The notes beneath the pieces are model-generated. The model was not told where the DNA came from, made no database searches, and worked only from the letters and a program-made list of their open reading frames with translations. Shown piece by piece: positions 15,098 through 23,623 of a stretch of 38,010 bases of DNA. The stretch spans positions 5,086-43,095 of the forward strand of contig CALMVK010000257.1 in assembly GCA_937873145.1 (NCBI GenBank), in the 5' to 3' direction. The stretch comes from an uncultured Granulicella sp. (GTDB lineage: Bacteria; Acidobacteriota; Terriglobia; Terriglobales; Acidobacteriaceae). Numbering within the stretch: the first letter of the stretch is position 1; the number at the start of each line of letters is the position of its first letter. The position numbers and the translations under genes were made by a program.

Positions 15098-17311
15098 TCA
15101 TCGTGCAGTAGGCTCGACGCTGGCTGTTTCTGAGGAGGCCAACTGCAAGAAGTACTCTTGCGCATTGAACGGCTCCCCCGTTTGCTTGGCGCGTGCATAA
15201 TCTCCATCCGGCTGCAGCAGGCGAGCCTTGACGTTGTCGCGAAGATAGCTGCCGAGGATCTGCTCAGAGACCCATTGCGCAAGTTTTTGATCCTGGATGG
15301 GGAAAACTACCTCGCACCGTTCATAGAGATTGCGGCTCATCCAGTCTGCACTTCCGCAAAGGACCTCGCGCTGGCCACCATTCTCAAATTGAAAGATACG
15401 GCTGTGTTCCAGGTAGCGTCCGACGATCGACCGGACGCGTATGGTTTCGCTCATGTCCTTGACGCCAGGCCGAAGAGCGCACATGCCTCGCACAATCAAG
15501 TCAATCTCGACGCCTGCCTGCGACGCTTCATACAACGCCTCAATGGTCTTGCGATCGAGAAGTCCGTTGACCTTGGCTACGATGTGCGCCGGCCGGCCGG
15601 CTTTGGCATGGGCTGCTTCACGACCGATCAACTCGAGGACGTGTTTAGCCAACGTGAGTGGAGCCACCTGTAAGGGAAGGTAAGCGTCTTCCTCGGCTTC
15701 CGCCTCCGCGGTCAGATAGTCGAAAACATGCTGGACGGCCTTGGTATAGCGTGGATCTGCCGTCAACAGGCTGATGTCGGTATAGAAGCGCGCCGTCACC
15801 GGGTTGTAGTTTCCCGTGCCAAGGTGGGCGTAGCGCCGCACCACGCCGTCCGGGTCTCGCCGCACCAGCAGGGCAAGCTTACAGTGCGTTTTGAGCCCGA
15901 AGATGCCGTGAAAGACGCCTACTCCAGCGTTCTCCAACTCACGCGCCCAGCGAATGTTCGAGTCTTCGTCGAAGCGCGCCATCAGTTCGACTACTACGGT
16001 CACTTCCTTGGTCTGCGCCGCCTCGATCAGCGAGCGGAAGATCTGCGAATCTTTACTTGTGCGATAGAGCGTTTGCTTCATCGAGACGACAGTGTCGTCC
16101 TTTGCCCCGAGCTCGATGAAGTCCTCGACGGTCCGATAACTATCGAACGGATGATGCAGCAGCAGGTCATGTCGACGGAGCTCCGCGAAGAGATTGTCAC
16201 ACGTCGCACAAAGGCGGTGCAGCCGGCCCGTAAAGGGTGGATATTTGAGCGCAGGCAGCTTGGTTTCGGAGTAAAGGTTCATCAGCCGCGAGAGATTGAC
16301 GGGGCCGTCGGTGCGGAAGACCTGCCACGGCTCGAGCTCGAAGTTGATGCGCAGGCGCTCGACGATCTCTTCAGCCGCCGAGCTCTCAATCTCAAGCCGT
16401 ACCGCATCGCCCTTGCGCCGGTTGTGCAGCTCTTCGCGTACGCTTTCGAGCACGCTGCGCGACTCTTCCTCCTGCATGTACAGATTGCTGTTGCGCGTCA
16501 CGCGGAACGCAGCCTTGTCGAGCACCTCATACCCGCGGTACATCTTCTCTACGCGCGCCTCGATCAACTCATGAAGAAAGATGAAATCGGTTCGGCCATC
16601 CGCGGAAGGCATGGCAATGAGGCGTGGCAGACTGCGCGGTACCGTCACCACGCCGAGTACGCGGTTCGGTCTCTGGCCGGTTGGGCCTCGCCGTTTGTGC
16701 CGCAGCAGCAGGGCAATGCAAAGCGCCTTGTTCAGAACGCGCGGAAACGGGTGTGATGGATCGATCGTCACCGGGGTCAGCAATGGATCGACCTCGTCGG
16801 CGTAGAACGTCTCCGCCTGCTCTCGGGCTTGCTCGGTCAACTCTTTCCAGCGCAGAACACGCACACCCTGCCTGGATAGCTCTGGAAGCAGTTGTTGGTT
16901 CCAGCAGCGATACTGCGCCTCAACGAACACCTGGATGGCTTGACTGAGCCGCTTCAGGCGATCCTCCGCCGTTTGCCCTCCCTCATCCGGTCCGCGAGTC
17001 TCACTTACTCCGTCTTCAATCAACTGCAGCGCCCCAGCAACCTGGATCTCAACGAATTCGTCGAGATTGCTGGCGGTAATGGCCAGAAACTTTACGCGTT
17101 CAAGCAGAGGATTACTCTCGTCCTGAGCTTCCTCGAGAACTCTTTCATTGAACTTCAGCCAGCTGTCGTAACGATGAAAGTAGCGGCCTTCAAATTTGCC
17201 CAAAGCCACATCCAGGGCTTCAGTCAAAAGCGCCTCGGGTTGTACTGCGGCTGCTCTGGTCGCTTTTTTTGCACTTGTCTTGCGCGGAGTTCTTGCTTGT
17301 TTCGTTGTCAT
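15098..17311 (-). CDS. ppk1: Polyphosphate kinase 1
   Basis: A 737-residue enzyme that reversibly transfers the terminal phosphate of ATP to inorganic polyphosphate. Family landmarks: N-terminal YDSWLKFNERVLEEAQD and FLAITASNLDEF; the head region; LLLHHPFDSY; LYRTSKDSQI; VVVELMARFDEDSNIRWA; and LKTHCKLALLVRR, which contains the phospho-accepting His476. AHLGTGNYNPVTARFYTD and the late GSADWMSRNL follow as expected. An N-terminal Lys/Arg/Ala-rich extension of about 25 residues precedes the domain. The gene is monocistronic in appearance, and no exopolyphosphatase lies beside it. Confidence 0.97.
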   Translation of the reverse strand: MTTKQARTPRKTSAKKATRAAAVQPEALLTEALDVALGKFEGRYFHRYDSWLKFNERVLEEAQDESNPLLERVKFLAITASNLDEFVEIQVAGALQLIEDGVSETRGPDEGGQTAEDRLKRLSQAIQVFVEAQYRCWNQQLLPELSRQGVRVLRWKELTEQAREQAETFYADEVDPLLTPVTIDPSHPFPRVLNKALCIALLLRHKRRGPTGQRPNRVLGVVTVPRSLPRLIAMPSADGRTDFIFLHELIEARVEKMYRGYEVLDKAAFRVTRNSNLYMQEEESRSVLESVREELHNRRKGDAVRLEIESSAAEEIVERLRINFELEPWQVFRTDGPVNLSRLMNLYSETKLPALKYPPFTGRLHRLCATCDNLFAELRRHDLLLHHPFDSYRTVEDFIELGAKDDTVVSMKQTLYRTSKDSQIFRSLIEAAQTKEVTVVVELMARFDEDSNIRWARELENAGVGVFHGIFGLKTHCKLALLVRRDPDGVVRRYAHLGTGNYNPVTARFYTDISLLTADPRYTKAVQHVFDYLTAEAEAEEDAYLPLQVAPLTLAKHVLELIGREAAHAKAGRPAHIVAKVNGLLDRKTIEALYEASQAGVEIDLIVRGMCALRPGVKDMSETIRVRSIVGRYLEHSRIFQFENGGQREVLCGSADWMSRNLYERCEVVFPIQDQKLAQWVSEQILGSYLRDNVKARLLQPDGDYARAKQTGEPFNAQEYFLQLASSETASVEPTAR

Positions 17312-17451
17312 AAGACCAGCTATAAGCTTAACTTAGCCTGATCAAAACATCTCCGGTCAGCACAAATATTCACGCAGAGGAATAGAAAGGGGATCAAATC
17401 GGTAAGTCACTGAAGCTCGTTATGTATGGGGAGGATCGATACATACACTTG

Positions 17452-17607
17452 CTAAGCAGCAGCTAGTCCACGATTAATCCACTTCTCTAAGAGCCATAAG
17501 GCTGACGACCCACACTTGGGGCAGCGCTGTTTGCCATTGCTGATCGTGTCGCAGTCGCAACACAAGGCCGCTTCGGTTAATGGAATTGTTTGCACTTTAT
17601 CCGCCAC
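17452..17607 (-). CDS. Small zinc-ribbon protein
   Basis: A 51-residue protein with two Cys pairs, Cys16-x-x-Cys19 and Cys29-x-x-Cys32 (CCDCD and CPKCGS), which together form a likely zinc ribbon. It ends in a hydrophobic helix (ALWLLEKWINRGLA). I place the start at the GTG at 17607 because AGGAG lies seven bases upstream; the longer form from 17658 has no ribosome site. The function is unknown. Comparable mini-zinc-ribbons appear as unnamed genes in Acidobacteria (from memory, not searched). The surrounding 17312-17451 shows nothing recognisable. Confidence 0.65.
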   Translation of the reverse strand: MADKVQTIPLTEAALCCDCDTISNGKQRCPKCGSSALWLLEKWINRGLAAA

Positions 17608-17781
17608 TTTACATCTCCTAGCGGTGACCAGTTCCGCACTTATATCAGATGAAGACATTTCACAGAAAGTTGTTATAGCTTCAGCCCGGCAGTCAGATTC
17701 GGCTTTGCAGAATCAGGCAACCAGCTGCTCGGTCGAAAGCGGGTATGTTACATTGGCTTAAGTTTAGGAGAATTTGTTCTT

Positions 17782-18111
17782 ATGCGTCTCGATACCCGCG
17801 TCACTATCCTCGCTTCACTCCTTACCCTTGGTGCCTTTAGCCCCACCTTCGCGCAGGATTCCGTCAAGGGTGATGTGAATGCAGCCGGAAGAGACACTAA
17901 AGGAGCTGCCGTAGACACCGGTCATGCTACGAAAAAAGTAGCGCGCAAGACGGCCCACGGCACGAAAGTAGTGGCCCATAAAACCAAGGATGGCGCAGTA
18001 ACAGCCGGGCATGATGTGGCGCACGGAACCAAGGTGGTGGCGCATGATACCGCTCATACGACCGAGAAAGTCGGCGATAAGATTGCCGGCAAGCCAGCTC
18101 CACAGAACTAG
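17782..18111 (+). CDS. Small secreted His/Lys-rich repetitive protein
   Basis: A 109-residue protein with a signal peptide (LDTRVTILASLLTLGAFSPTFAQ, cleavage about residue 25). The mature part is built from short degenerate repeats: AHGTKVVAHKT and AHGTKVVAHDT, plus GHATKKVARKT and AHTTEKVGDK. The pattern is LEA- or apolipoprotein-like and predicts amphipathic helices. AGGAG lies about ten bases before the ATG. No family could be named. A role in desiccation or membrane protection would be a guess from composition. The neighbours (zinc ribbon, ctaA) are on the opposite strand. Confidence 0.7.
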   Translation: MRLDTRVTILASLLTLGAFSPTFAQDSVKGDVNAAGRDTKGAAVDTGHATKKVARKTAHGTKVVAHKTKDGAVTAGHDVAHGTKVVAHDTAHTTEKVGDKIAGKPAPQN

Positions 18112-18158
18112 CCAGGAGTCAGGGCCTGACACTCGTTGAGCCCCCAATGCTTTTGCAT

Positions 18159-19142
18159 CTAGGCTGCAGTGTGCTGGATAGGCATTTTAGAAGACACATC
18201 TTCTCTAACGTACTCTGGCCAGAGTACCGCCGCCGAGAGCGTCACCAAAGCTACCCAGTACAAATCTGCACTCAAGAGGTGCAGAAGTTGCATCCAGACC
18301 GGGGCCAAAAGTAAAACGTCGGCGATTCCCAGTACAAACTGCAGACAAAGAAAAGCGAAAAGCACTTTGGCTGGCCGCACCAAGCCATCCCGTCGTGCTC
18401 GCATCAACAACCAGATCACCAAACCTCCCGCCACTAGCGCACTCGCAGGATGGATCCCGCGTAGACGCAAAAGCCACGGGGAAGACGCGTCAAAGTCTTC
18501 AAGAAAAGCAGCTTGCAAGGAGGTTGCGGGGAAGAGTGTGTCGCCTAGTGCAGCCAACGAGCCGCTTACCCCGACGACCAGCGTTGCGATCAGACCTGCG
18601 CTTGCCAGCATCTTCTCCGTCCCACGCGCATGGAGCTCCCTCCAACGCTGCCTTGTGCCGAGTGTCCGTGCCGTCAAAGTAAGCGCCGCCAGCAACAACA
18701 AGGTATTGCTGAGATGGATCGAGAGCACAACGACCCGGCCCAGGGACTGGTTTCCTGTCACATAGCCAAGCTTGACGAGCAGCGCACCCAGGAACGCCTC
18801 ATTCAGTAAAAGCAGCGTCGAGAGCACCGCGAAGACGCGCGCCGCCGCACCCTTCAGTGTTGCGCGCCAGGTAAAGATGAGAAGCGCAATCATCGCAACC
18901 AGAGACCCGGTCACCATCATGCGATGGGTAAATTCAATCACGGTGTGCAGCGTCGGCGAGAGCGGAACCACCTCTCCGTTGCAGAGCGGCCAATGATTGC
19001 CGCAACCGGCGCCGGAGCCTGTGGCTCGCACCAGTGCACCCCATACGATGACGAGAATGTTATAGGCCACCACCGCCCAGGCCAATTGCTCCGTCCGGTG
19101 CGCAGTGTGCGACAGTGCTCGAGTGCTTGCCGTCCTCGCCAT
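18159..19142 (-). CDS. ctaA: Heme A synthase (COX15/CtaA family)
   Basis: A 327-residue polytopic membrane enzyme that oxidises the C8 methyl of heme O to make heme A for cytochrome oxidase. Evidence: the N-terminal helix followed by GALVRATGSGAGCGNHWPLC, the family signature loop with paired Cys; EFTHRMMVT with a heme-ligand His; LSIHLSNTLLL; LRGIHPASAL; and LHLLSADLYW. About eight hydrophobic segments are present. No ctaB (heme O synthase) or oxidase subunit is adjacent, so the rest of the pathway must be elsewhere. It is divergent from the bacilliredoxin gene. Confidence 0.95.
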   Translation of the reverse strand: MARTASTRALSHTAHRTEQLAWAVVAYNILVIVWGALVRATGSGAGCGNHWPLCNGEVVPLSPTLHTVIEFTHRMMVTGSLVAMIALLIFTWRATLKGAAARVFAVLSTLLLLNEAFLGALLVKLGYVTGNQSLGRVVVLSIHLSNTLLLLAALTLTARTLGTRQRWRELHARGTEKMLASAGLIATLVVGVSGSLAALGDTLFPATSLQAAFLEDFDASSPWLLRLRGIHPASALVAGGLVIWLLMRARRDGLVRPAKVLFAFLCLQFVLGIADVLLLAPVWMQLLHLLSADLYWVALVTLSAAVLWPEYVREDVSSKMPIQHTAA

Positions 19143-19238
19143 GGCTTGATTCTATGCCTTTGTGAAACGAGGTCCATCTTCCATCCGGCTTAGCCCGGGG
19201 TACAATTCGATAGGACCGTTGTAGAGGGAGGAACAAGT

Positions 19239-19664
19239 ATGTATCCAGAGATTATGGTAATTCCGATGCGCGAGGAGCTGACGCGCGCAGGAGTAAGTGA
19301 AGCGAGAACCGTTGCGGAAGTGGATGCAGCCGTGGCGCAGTCGGGAACGACCATGTTGATCGTCAACTCTATCTGCGGTTGCGCTGCAGGAAAGATGCGT
19401 CCTGGGGTGCGGCTGGCAATGCAACACACGACCAAGCCGGACCACGCAATCACGGTCTTTGCCGGCCAGGATCGGGAGGCAACGGAGAAGGCGCGCGGCT
19501 ACTTCGGTGGGCATCCGCCGACTTCACCGGCGATCGCCATCCTGCGTGACGGTAAGTTGGTGTACCTCATGCAGCGTTCGGCGATCGAAACCTCGACCGC
19601 TCCGGCGATTGCACAGGAGCTCGCACGGGCGTTCGACGCCTACTGCGCCACGGCGAGTGTCTAG
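19239..19664 (+). CDS. brxB: Bacilliredoxin (BrxA/BrxB, YphP/YqiW family)
   Basis: A 141-residue thioredoxin-fold protein. The N-terminus MYPEIMVIPMREELTRAG and the active site Cys46-Gly-Cys48 in NSICGCAAG are diagnostic for the BrxA/BrxB family. KMRPGV and GHPPTSPAIAI, with the fold's Pro, agree. Bacilliredoxins remove bacillithiol from mixed disulfides on proteins. GGAGG is eight bases upstream of the ATG. The presence of bshB1 at 28556-29293 in the same window supports a working bacillithiol system. The symbol brxB versus brxA cannot be decided here. A strong hairpin terminates the gene. Confidence 0.92.
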   Translation: MYPEIMVIPMREELTRAGVSEARTVAEVDAAVAQSGTTMLIVNSICGCAAGKMRPGVRLAMQHTTKPDHAITVFAGQDREATEKARGYFGGHPPTSPAIAILRDGKLVYLMQRSAIETSTAPAIAQELARAFDAYCATASV

Positions 19665-19686
19665 GCGAATCTTTGGGTGAATGGAG

Positions 19687-19728
19687 ACACAAAAGCGGAT
19701 GCCCCGAATGGGTCATCCGCTTTTGTGT
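19687..19728. terminator. Intrinsic terminator after the bacilliredoxin gene
   Basis: Perfect 15-base arms ACACAAAAGCGGATG and CATCCGCTTTTGTGT surround a 12-base loop. The T-rich part lies within the stem, so it may act on both strands. It ends 59 bases before the next ATG. Confidence 0.8.
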
Positions 19729-19787
19729 TATGTGGGCGAGCTCATCTTTACGCTAGAAGTGCCGATAAGGACTTCAGGTAAATAACG

Positions 19788-20612
19788 ATGAACTCTCCTC
19801 CATTCTCCTCTGAGCCCTTTGCCGATCACGTTCTGCTGGGCGAGAGTCAGGCTGTCCGCCGCTTGCGGCTGCAGATCGCTCGCATTGCCCCACACTTTCG
19901 CCTGGCTTTGATCACGGGCGAGTCCGGCACGGGCAAGCTGACGGTCGCACACGAGATGCACCGTCTTAGTCCAGCGGCGGCGCGACCTTTCTGCGTTCTT
20001 TCTATCGCAACGTTTGTCCAGCGGTATACGCCGGAGTCTGAGCTGGCGCGAGCGGGAATGCTGGTTCTTCGTGGACTCGGATCGATGGAACTGCCTTTGC
20101 AGCAGGCACTGCTCTTGCAATTGCAGCAGTTGCCGCGCGAGATGCGGGTTGTCTTCACCTGCGGAGCGACGCTGCAGGGGTTGATGGCTGCCGGCCGTCT
20201 TGAAGACGATCTTGCACAGAGGCTGGGAACGATTGAGATCCGTGTTCCTGCGCTGCGAGAGCGAGCTGAAGATGTCGGTGTTCTAGCGACGCAGATGCTG
20301 GGAGCTGGAGAGGCAAGCTTTTCCTTGGAGACGGTCGCGTGTCTGCGCGAGCGCAACTTGCGAGGCAACCTGGCCGAGTTGTGGCAGCTTTGCCGGCAAC
20401 TCACCGGTCAGCCGCTGCCGATTGAGCCAGCAAATCTTCCCGCACTCGATCAAGGTGCATCGCGGGAGAGGACGGCACTGCGGCTGGAAGATGTGATTCA
20501 ACGGCATGTCAAAGATGTCCTGGCACGCTGCAGTGGCAACAAGCACAAAGCTGCGGAGTTGCTCGGAATTAGCCGGTCAACGCTTTACCGCATGCTGGGA
20601 GCGGAGGCTTAG
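19788..20612 (+). CDS. Degenerate NtrC-type AAA+ protein with Fis DNA-binding domain
   Basis: A 274-residue protein derived from sigma-54 enhancer-binding proteins. Residues 44-50 are an intact Walker A (GESGTGK). The segment that should carry GAFTGA is deleted. Walker B, normally GTLFLDEIGDM, reads GMLVLRGLGSM (90-100), without the Asp-Glu pair. VPALRERAEDVG (153-164) and RGNLAELWQLCRQL match the later AAA+ landmarks, and 240-270 is a Fis-type helix-turn-helix (KAAELLGISRSTLYRML). It should therefore bind DNA and perhaps ATP, but not hydrolyse it or contact sigma-54. No sensor domain precedes it. It might be a repressor, a co-regulator in mixed hexamers, or a decaying gene; the uninterrupted frame argues against decay. 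Confidence 0.85.
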   Translation: MNSPPFSSEPFADHVLLGESQAVRRLRLQIARIAPHFRLALITGESGTGKLTVAHEMHRLSPAAARPFCVLSIATFVQRYTPESELARAGMLVLRGLGSMELPLQQALLLQLQQLPREMRVVFTCGATLQGLMAAGRLEDDLAQRLGTIEIRVPALRERAEDVGVLATQMLGAGEASFSLETVACLRERNLRGNLAELWQLCRQLTGQPLPIEPANLPALDQGASRERTALRLEDVIQRHVKDVLARCSGNKHKAAELLGISRSTLYRMLGAEA

Positions 20613-20684
20613 GCTATGGACAAACGCTCCGCTCAAGGCGCTCCACCGCCGATTTTGGCAGAGGGAGCGTTATAGACTTTGACC

Positions 20685-22487
20685 ATGCGGATCTTTTGTA
20701 GGATTGTCGCCCATCTCCGCCCCGGAGCGTGCCTCGGTGTCTTTTTATGCGGCCTGCTTGCGGGCGCGAACCCGGTTGTCGCTCAGCCCAGCGAGAGCGT
20801 CAGCGCACGGTCCGCCGCGCTCAGCGCGCTCTTCCGGGAGATCTGGGAGGATCAGCTGAAGACGCACCCCGAGTTCGCGTCTTCGCTTGGGGACCGCCGC
20901 TATAACGATCAACTGGCGGACCTCTCACCGGCTGCTGCCAATCGTGAGCTCGGCCGCCGGCGAGTGTTCCTGACCCGTCTTGTGGCCATCGATACCAGCG
21001 GGCTCAGCGACCAGGAAAAGCTCTCCTCCGAGCTTATGCAGCGGGAGCTGATCCAGGATGAACAAGGCGCCAAGTTCAAGGAGTGGGAGTTGCCGGTCAA
21101 TCAGTTTCATGGCATTCACACCGACCTCCCCAGCGAAATCGTGGACTGGCCGTTCCAAACGGTAAAGGACTACGAGGACTACGTCGCACGGTTGAAGGTT
21201 ATGCCGGTGCAGCTGCGGCAGGCGACCGAAAACCTGCTTGCCGGCATCGACGACCACCGCGTCCAACCCGCATATCTGATGGAGAAGGTGCTGAAGCAGA
21301 CCGAGGAGATTGCCGGTCAAACCCCGGAGACGAGTGCCTTCGCGACTCCGCTCAAGAGCTTCCCCGCGTCCATCGATGCGACGGCGCGGAAGCAGATTTC
21401 AGCCGATGTGCTGGACGCGATCAGCTCTTCGGTGCTTCCGGCGTATGTGCGTTTTGCAAACTTCCTGCGCGCGCAGGAGATCCCCGCCGGGCGTGCGGAG
21501 CCGGGCGTCTGGGCCATGGCCGACGGCGATGCCTATTACGCTTTTTGCATCCGCCGCTCCACTACGCTCGACAAGACACCGAAGGAGATTCACCAGATCG
21601 GGTTGGATGAGGTGAAGCGCGATGAAGCGGAGATGCTGGCGATTGTAAAGAAGCTGGGCTACCCCGATATCAAGAGCTTCGGTCTCGCCATGGCCAAGGA
21701 TCCAAAGCAGCATCCCACCTCCAAGGAAGACCTGCTGGGGCGATATCGACACTATGAAGACCAGATGAGGCCGAAGCTGCCAGAGCTGTTTGGCCGGCTG
21801 CCGAAGGCCCCGTTCGAAGTGGTGGAGATGCCGGAGTATCTGGGCAAGGATCAGGCTGCGGCCTGGTATGCGCAGGGGACGCCTGATGGCTCACGGCCGG
21901 GCCGCGTGAACGTCAATGAGTACCACTTCGCGGAGCGTTCCCTCGCGCCGATAGAAGCAGTGGCGTACCACGAGGGCATCCCCGGCCATCATCTACAGAT
22001 CTCCATTGCGCAGGAGCTGACCACCCTGCCGGAGTTTCGCAGATACCTGGACTACACAGCCTATATCGAGGGTTGGGCGCTGTATAGCGAGCGGCTCGGC
22101 AAGGAGATCGGCTTCTATCAGAATCCGGTGAGCGACTACGGACGCCTGGAGGCAGACATGTGGCGAGCGATCCGGCTGGTGGTCGATACCGGTGTACATA
22201 ATGAACATTGGACGCGGCAGCAGATGGTCGACTACTTCCACGAGCACTCGTCCATTGACGAAACCAACGTACAGGCCGAGGTGGACCGCTACATCGCATG
22301 GCCCGGCCAGGCGCTCGGCTACAAGATGGGCCAACTCAAGATTCTTGAGCTAAGGGCTCGAGCGAAGGATGCGCTGGGAACGAAGTTCAGCTTGAAGGCC
22401 TACCACGATTTCATCATCGACTCTGGGGCGTTACCGCTGGATGTGCTGGAACAAAGGGTAGATGCGTGGATTGCAGCTCAAAAATAA
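20685..22487 (+). CDS. DUF885-family secreted metallopeptidase-like protein
   Basis: A 600-residue exported protein with a signal peptide ending near AGANPVVAQ. The DUF885 hallmark HEGIPGHHLQ, a modified zinc-peptidase helix, lies around residue 428. WALYSERLGKEIGFY and WPGQALGYKMGQLKI downstream supply further conserved residues. The N-terminal EFASSLGDRRYND is typical. Members are thought to be zinc-dependent hydrolases of the envelope; activity is shown for few. A GAGGGAG lies at 20661-20667, so the TTG at 20679 is a possible start in place of the ATG at 20685. It is followed closely by proC (19 bases), which may be co-transcribed. Confidence 0.88.
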   Translation: MRIFCRIVAHLRPGACLGVFLCGLLAGANPVVAQPSESVSARSAALSALFREIWEDQLKTHPEFASSLGDRRYNDQLADLSPAAANRELGRRRVFLTRLVAIDTSGLSDQEKLSSELMQRELIQDEQGAKFKEWELPVNQFHGIHTDLPSEIVDWPFQTVKDYEDYVARLKVMPVQLRQATENLLAGIDDHRVQPAYLMEKVLKQTEEIAGQTPETSAFATPLKSFPASIDATARKQISADVLDAISSSVLPAYVRFANFLRAQEIPAGRAEPGVWAMADGDAYYAFCIRRSTTLDKTPKEIHQIGLDEVKRDEAEMLAIVKKLGYPDIKSFGLAMAKDPKQHPTSKEDLLGRYRHYEDQMRPKLPELFGRLPKAPFEVVEMPEYLGKDQAAAWYAQGTPDGSRPGRVNVNEYHFAERSLAPIEAVAYHEGIPGHHLQISIAQELTTLPEFRRYLDYTAYIEGWALYSERLGKEIGFYQNPVSDYGRLEADMWRAIRLVVDTGVHNEHWTRQQMVDYFHEHSSIDETNVQAEVDRYIAWPGQALGYKMGQLKILELRARAKDALGTKFSLKAYHDFIIDSGALPLDVLEQRVDAWIAAQK

Positions 22488-22506
22488 TTGCCAGCGAGGC
22501 AACACG

Positions 22507-23373
22507 ATGAACGAGTTGGAAGAGGCAGTGAATCCTGTAAAGCCACCGCCGCTGATGCCGGGCTTGAAGGTTGCCGTGCTGGGCGCGGGCAAGATGGGCG
22601 GTATCCTGCTGCAGGGCTTTCTAAAAAACCATCTGCTCTCAGCCGATCAGGTGGTGGCCACAGTACAGCATGCGGATCGCGCCATGGCTTTATCCGCACA
22701 GTTCGGAATGACCGTGACCACCGGCAATCTGGAAGCCGCGGGTTGGGCGGATGTGGTCCTGCTGGGAGTCAAGCCGGTCCAGGTGCCTGCGCTCATTGCG
22801 GAGATCCAGCCAGCGCTCACGCCTGCCAAGGTGGTTCTTTCCTTTGCCGCCTCCGTTACCACGGCGTCCATTGAGCAGGCGGCGGGATGCGACCTGGCGG
22901 TCATCCGCGCCATGCCGAACACGCCGGCGATGATCTCGGCGGGGGTGACGGCGTTGTGTGCGGGGCGCTTCGCTTCCGCGCAGCAGATGGCAGTGGCTCA
23001 GCGCATCTTCTCGACGGTAGGACGCACGGTCGTGGTCGATGAAAAGCACATGGACGCGGTCACGGGCCTGAGCGGCTCTGGACCGGCGTTTCTTTACATC
23101 GTGATTGAGGCGCTTGCTGAAGCCGGCGTGAACGTCGGGCTGCCGCGCGATGTGGCCACGCTGCTGGCGGCGCAAACGACGCTCGGCTCGGCACGCATGG
23201 TGCTCGAAACCGGCTACCATCCGGCTTTGTTGAAAGACCAGGTGACCACGCCGGCGGGATGCACGGTAGATGGCATCCTGGAGCTCGAAGAGGGAGGACT
23301 GCGTGTGACGTTGATCAAGGCGGTGAAGCGCGCGACGGCTCGGGCCAAAGAGCTTGCTGGAGAAAAGAAGTAG
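22507..23373 (+). CDS. proC: Pyrroline-5-carboxylate reductase
   Basis: A 288-residue NAD(P)H-dependent enzyme making proline from pyrroline-5-carboxylate. The N-terminal Rossmann motif VLGAGKMGGILLQGF, the middle VIRAMPNTPAMISAGVTAL, and the C-terminal signature GLSGSGPAFLYIVIEALAEAGVNVGLPRDVA are all present. It ends in TVDGILELEEGGLRVTLIKAV. The start at 22507 follows GCGAGG; an earlier in-frame start at 22462 would overlap the DUF885 gene. An extension of about 16 residues precedes the Rossmann strand. Confidence 0.96.
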   Translation: MNELEEAVNPVKPPPLMPGLKVAVLGAGKMGGILLQGFLKNHLLSADQVVATVQHADRAMALSAQFGMTVTTGNLEAAGWADVVLLGVKPVQVPALIAEIQPALTPAKVVLSFAASVTTASIEQAAGCDLAVIRAMPNTPAMISAGVTALCAGRFASAQQMAVAQRIFSTVGRTVVVDEKHMDAVTGLSGSGPAFLYIVIEALAEAGVNVGLPRDVATLLAAQTTLGSARMVLETGYHPALLKDQVTTPAGCTVDGILELEEGGLRVTLIKAVKRATARAKELAGEKK

Positions 23374-23435
23374 GTGGTTTTGCGCTGCCTGTACTTGACG
23401 TGCCGACGAAGGTTGAGGGTGAGTCAGCGGGTACA

Positions 23436-23491
23436 GTGCAGCGGGATAGGAGAACGAATACGGGGATTCTGGCTGCGCCAGAATGACGGCT
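23436..23491. repeat. REP-like palindromic element, copy 1
   Basis: Contains the hairpin ATTCTGGC-TGC-GCCAGAAT followed by GACGGCT, preceded by TAGGAGAACGAATACGGG. The same core recurs 67 bases later, and the extended form recurs at 28403-28456. It sits between proC and murB. Confidence 0.85.
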
Positions 23492-23530
23492 AAAAAGAAG
23501 TGAAAGCTTCGATTGATGAATTAAGCAGCA

Positions 23531-23558
23531 GGATTCTGGCTGCGCCAGAATGACGGCT
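23531..23558. repeat. REP-like palindromic element, copy 2 (core only)
   Basis: Matches the 28-base core of copy 1 exactly (ATTCTGGC arm, TGC loop, GCCAGAAT arm, then GACGGCT) but lacks the upstream TAGGAGAAC flank. The remaining bases of 23374-23623 show nothing else besides the murB ribosome site. Confidence 0.85.
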
Positions 23559-23623
23559 TAGAGGAAATAGATAGACGGAGATGAGATTGGCTCGGAGCCG
23601 AGGGCCGGACGGAGGGAGCGAAG

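Noticed and set aside
23259-23486. Plus-strand frame ending RRTNTGILAAPE
   Set aside because: The shared peptide with the frame near 28330 comes from the REP-like DNA repeat, not from protein homology; the rest overlaps proC.
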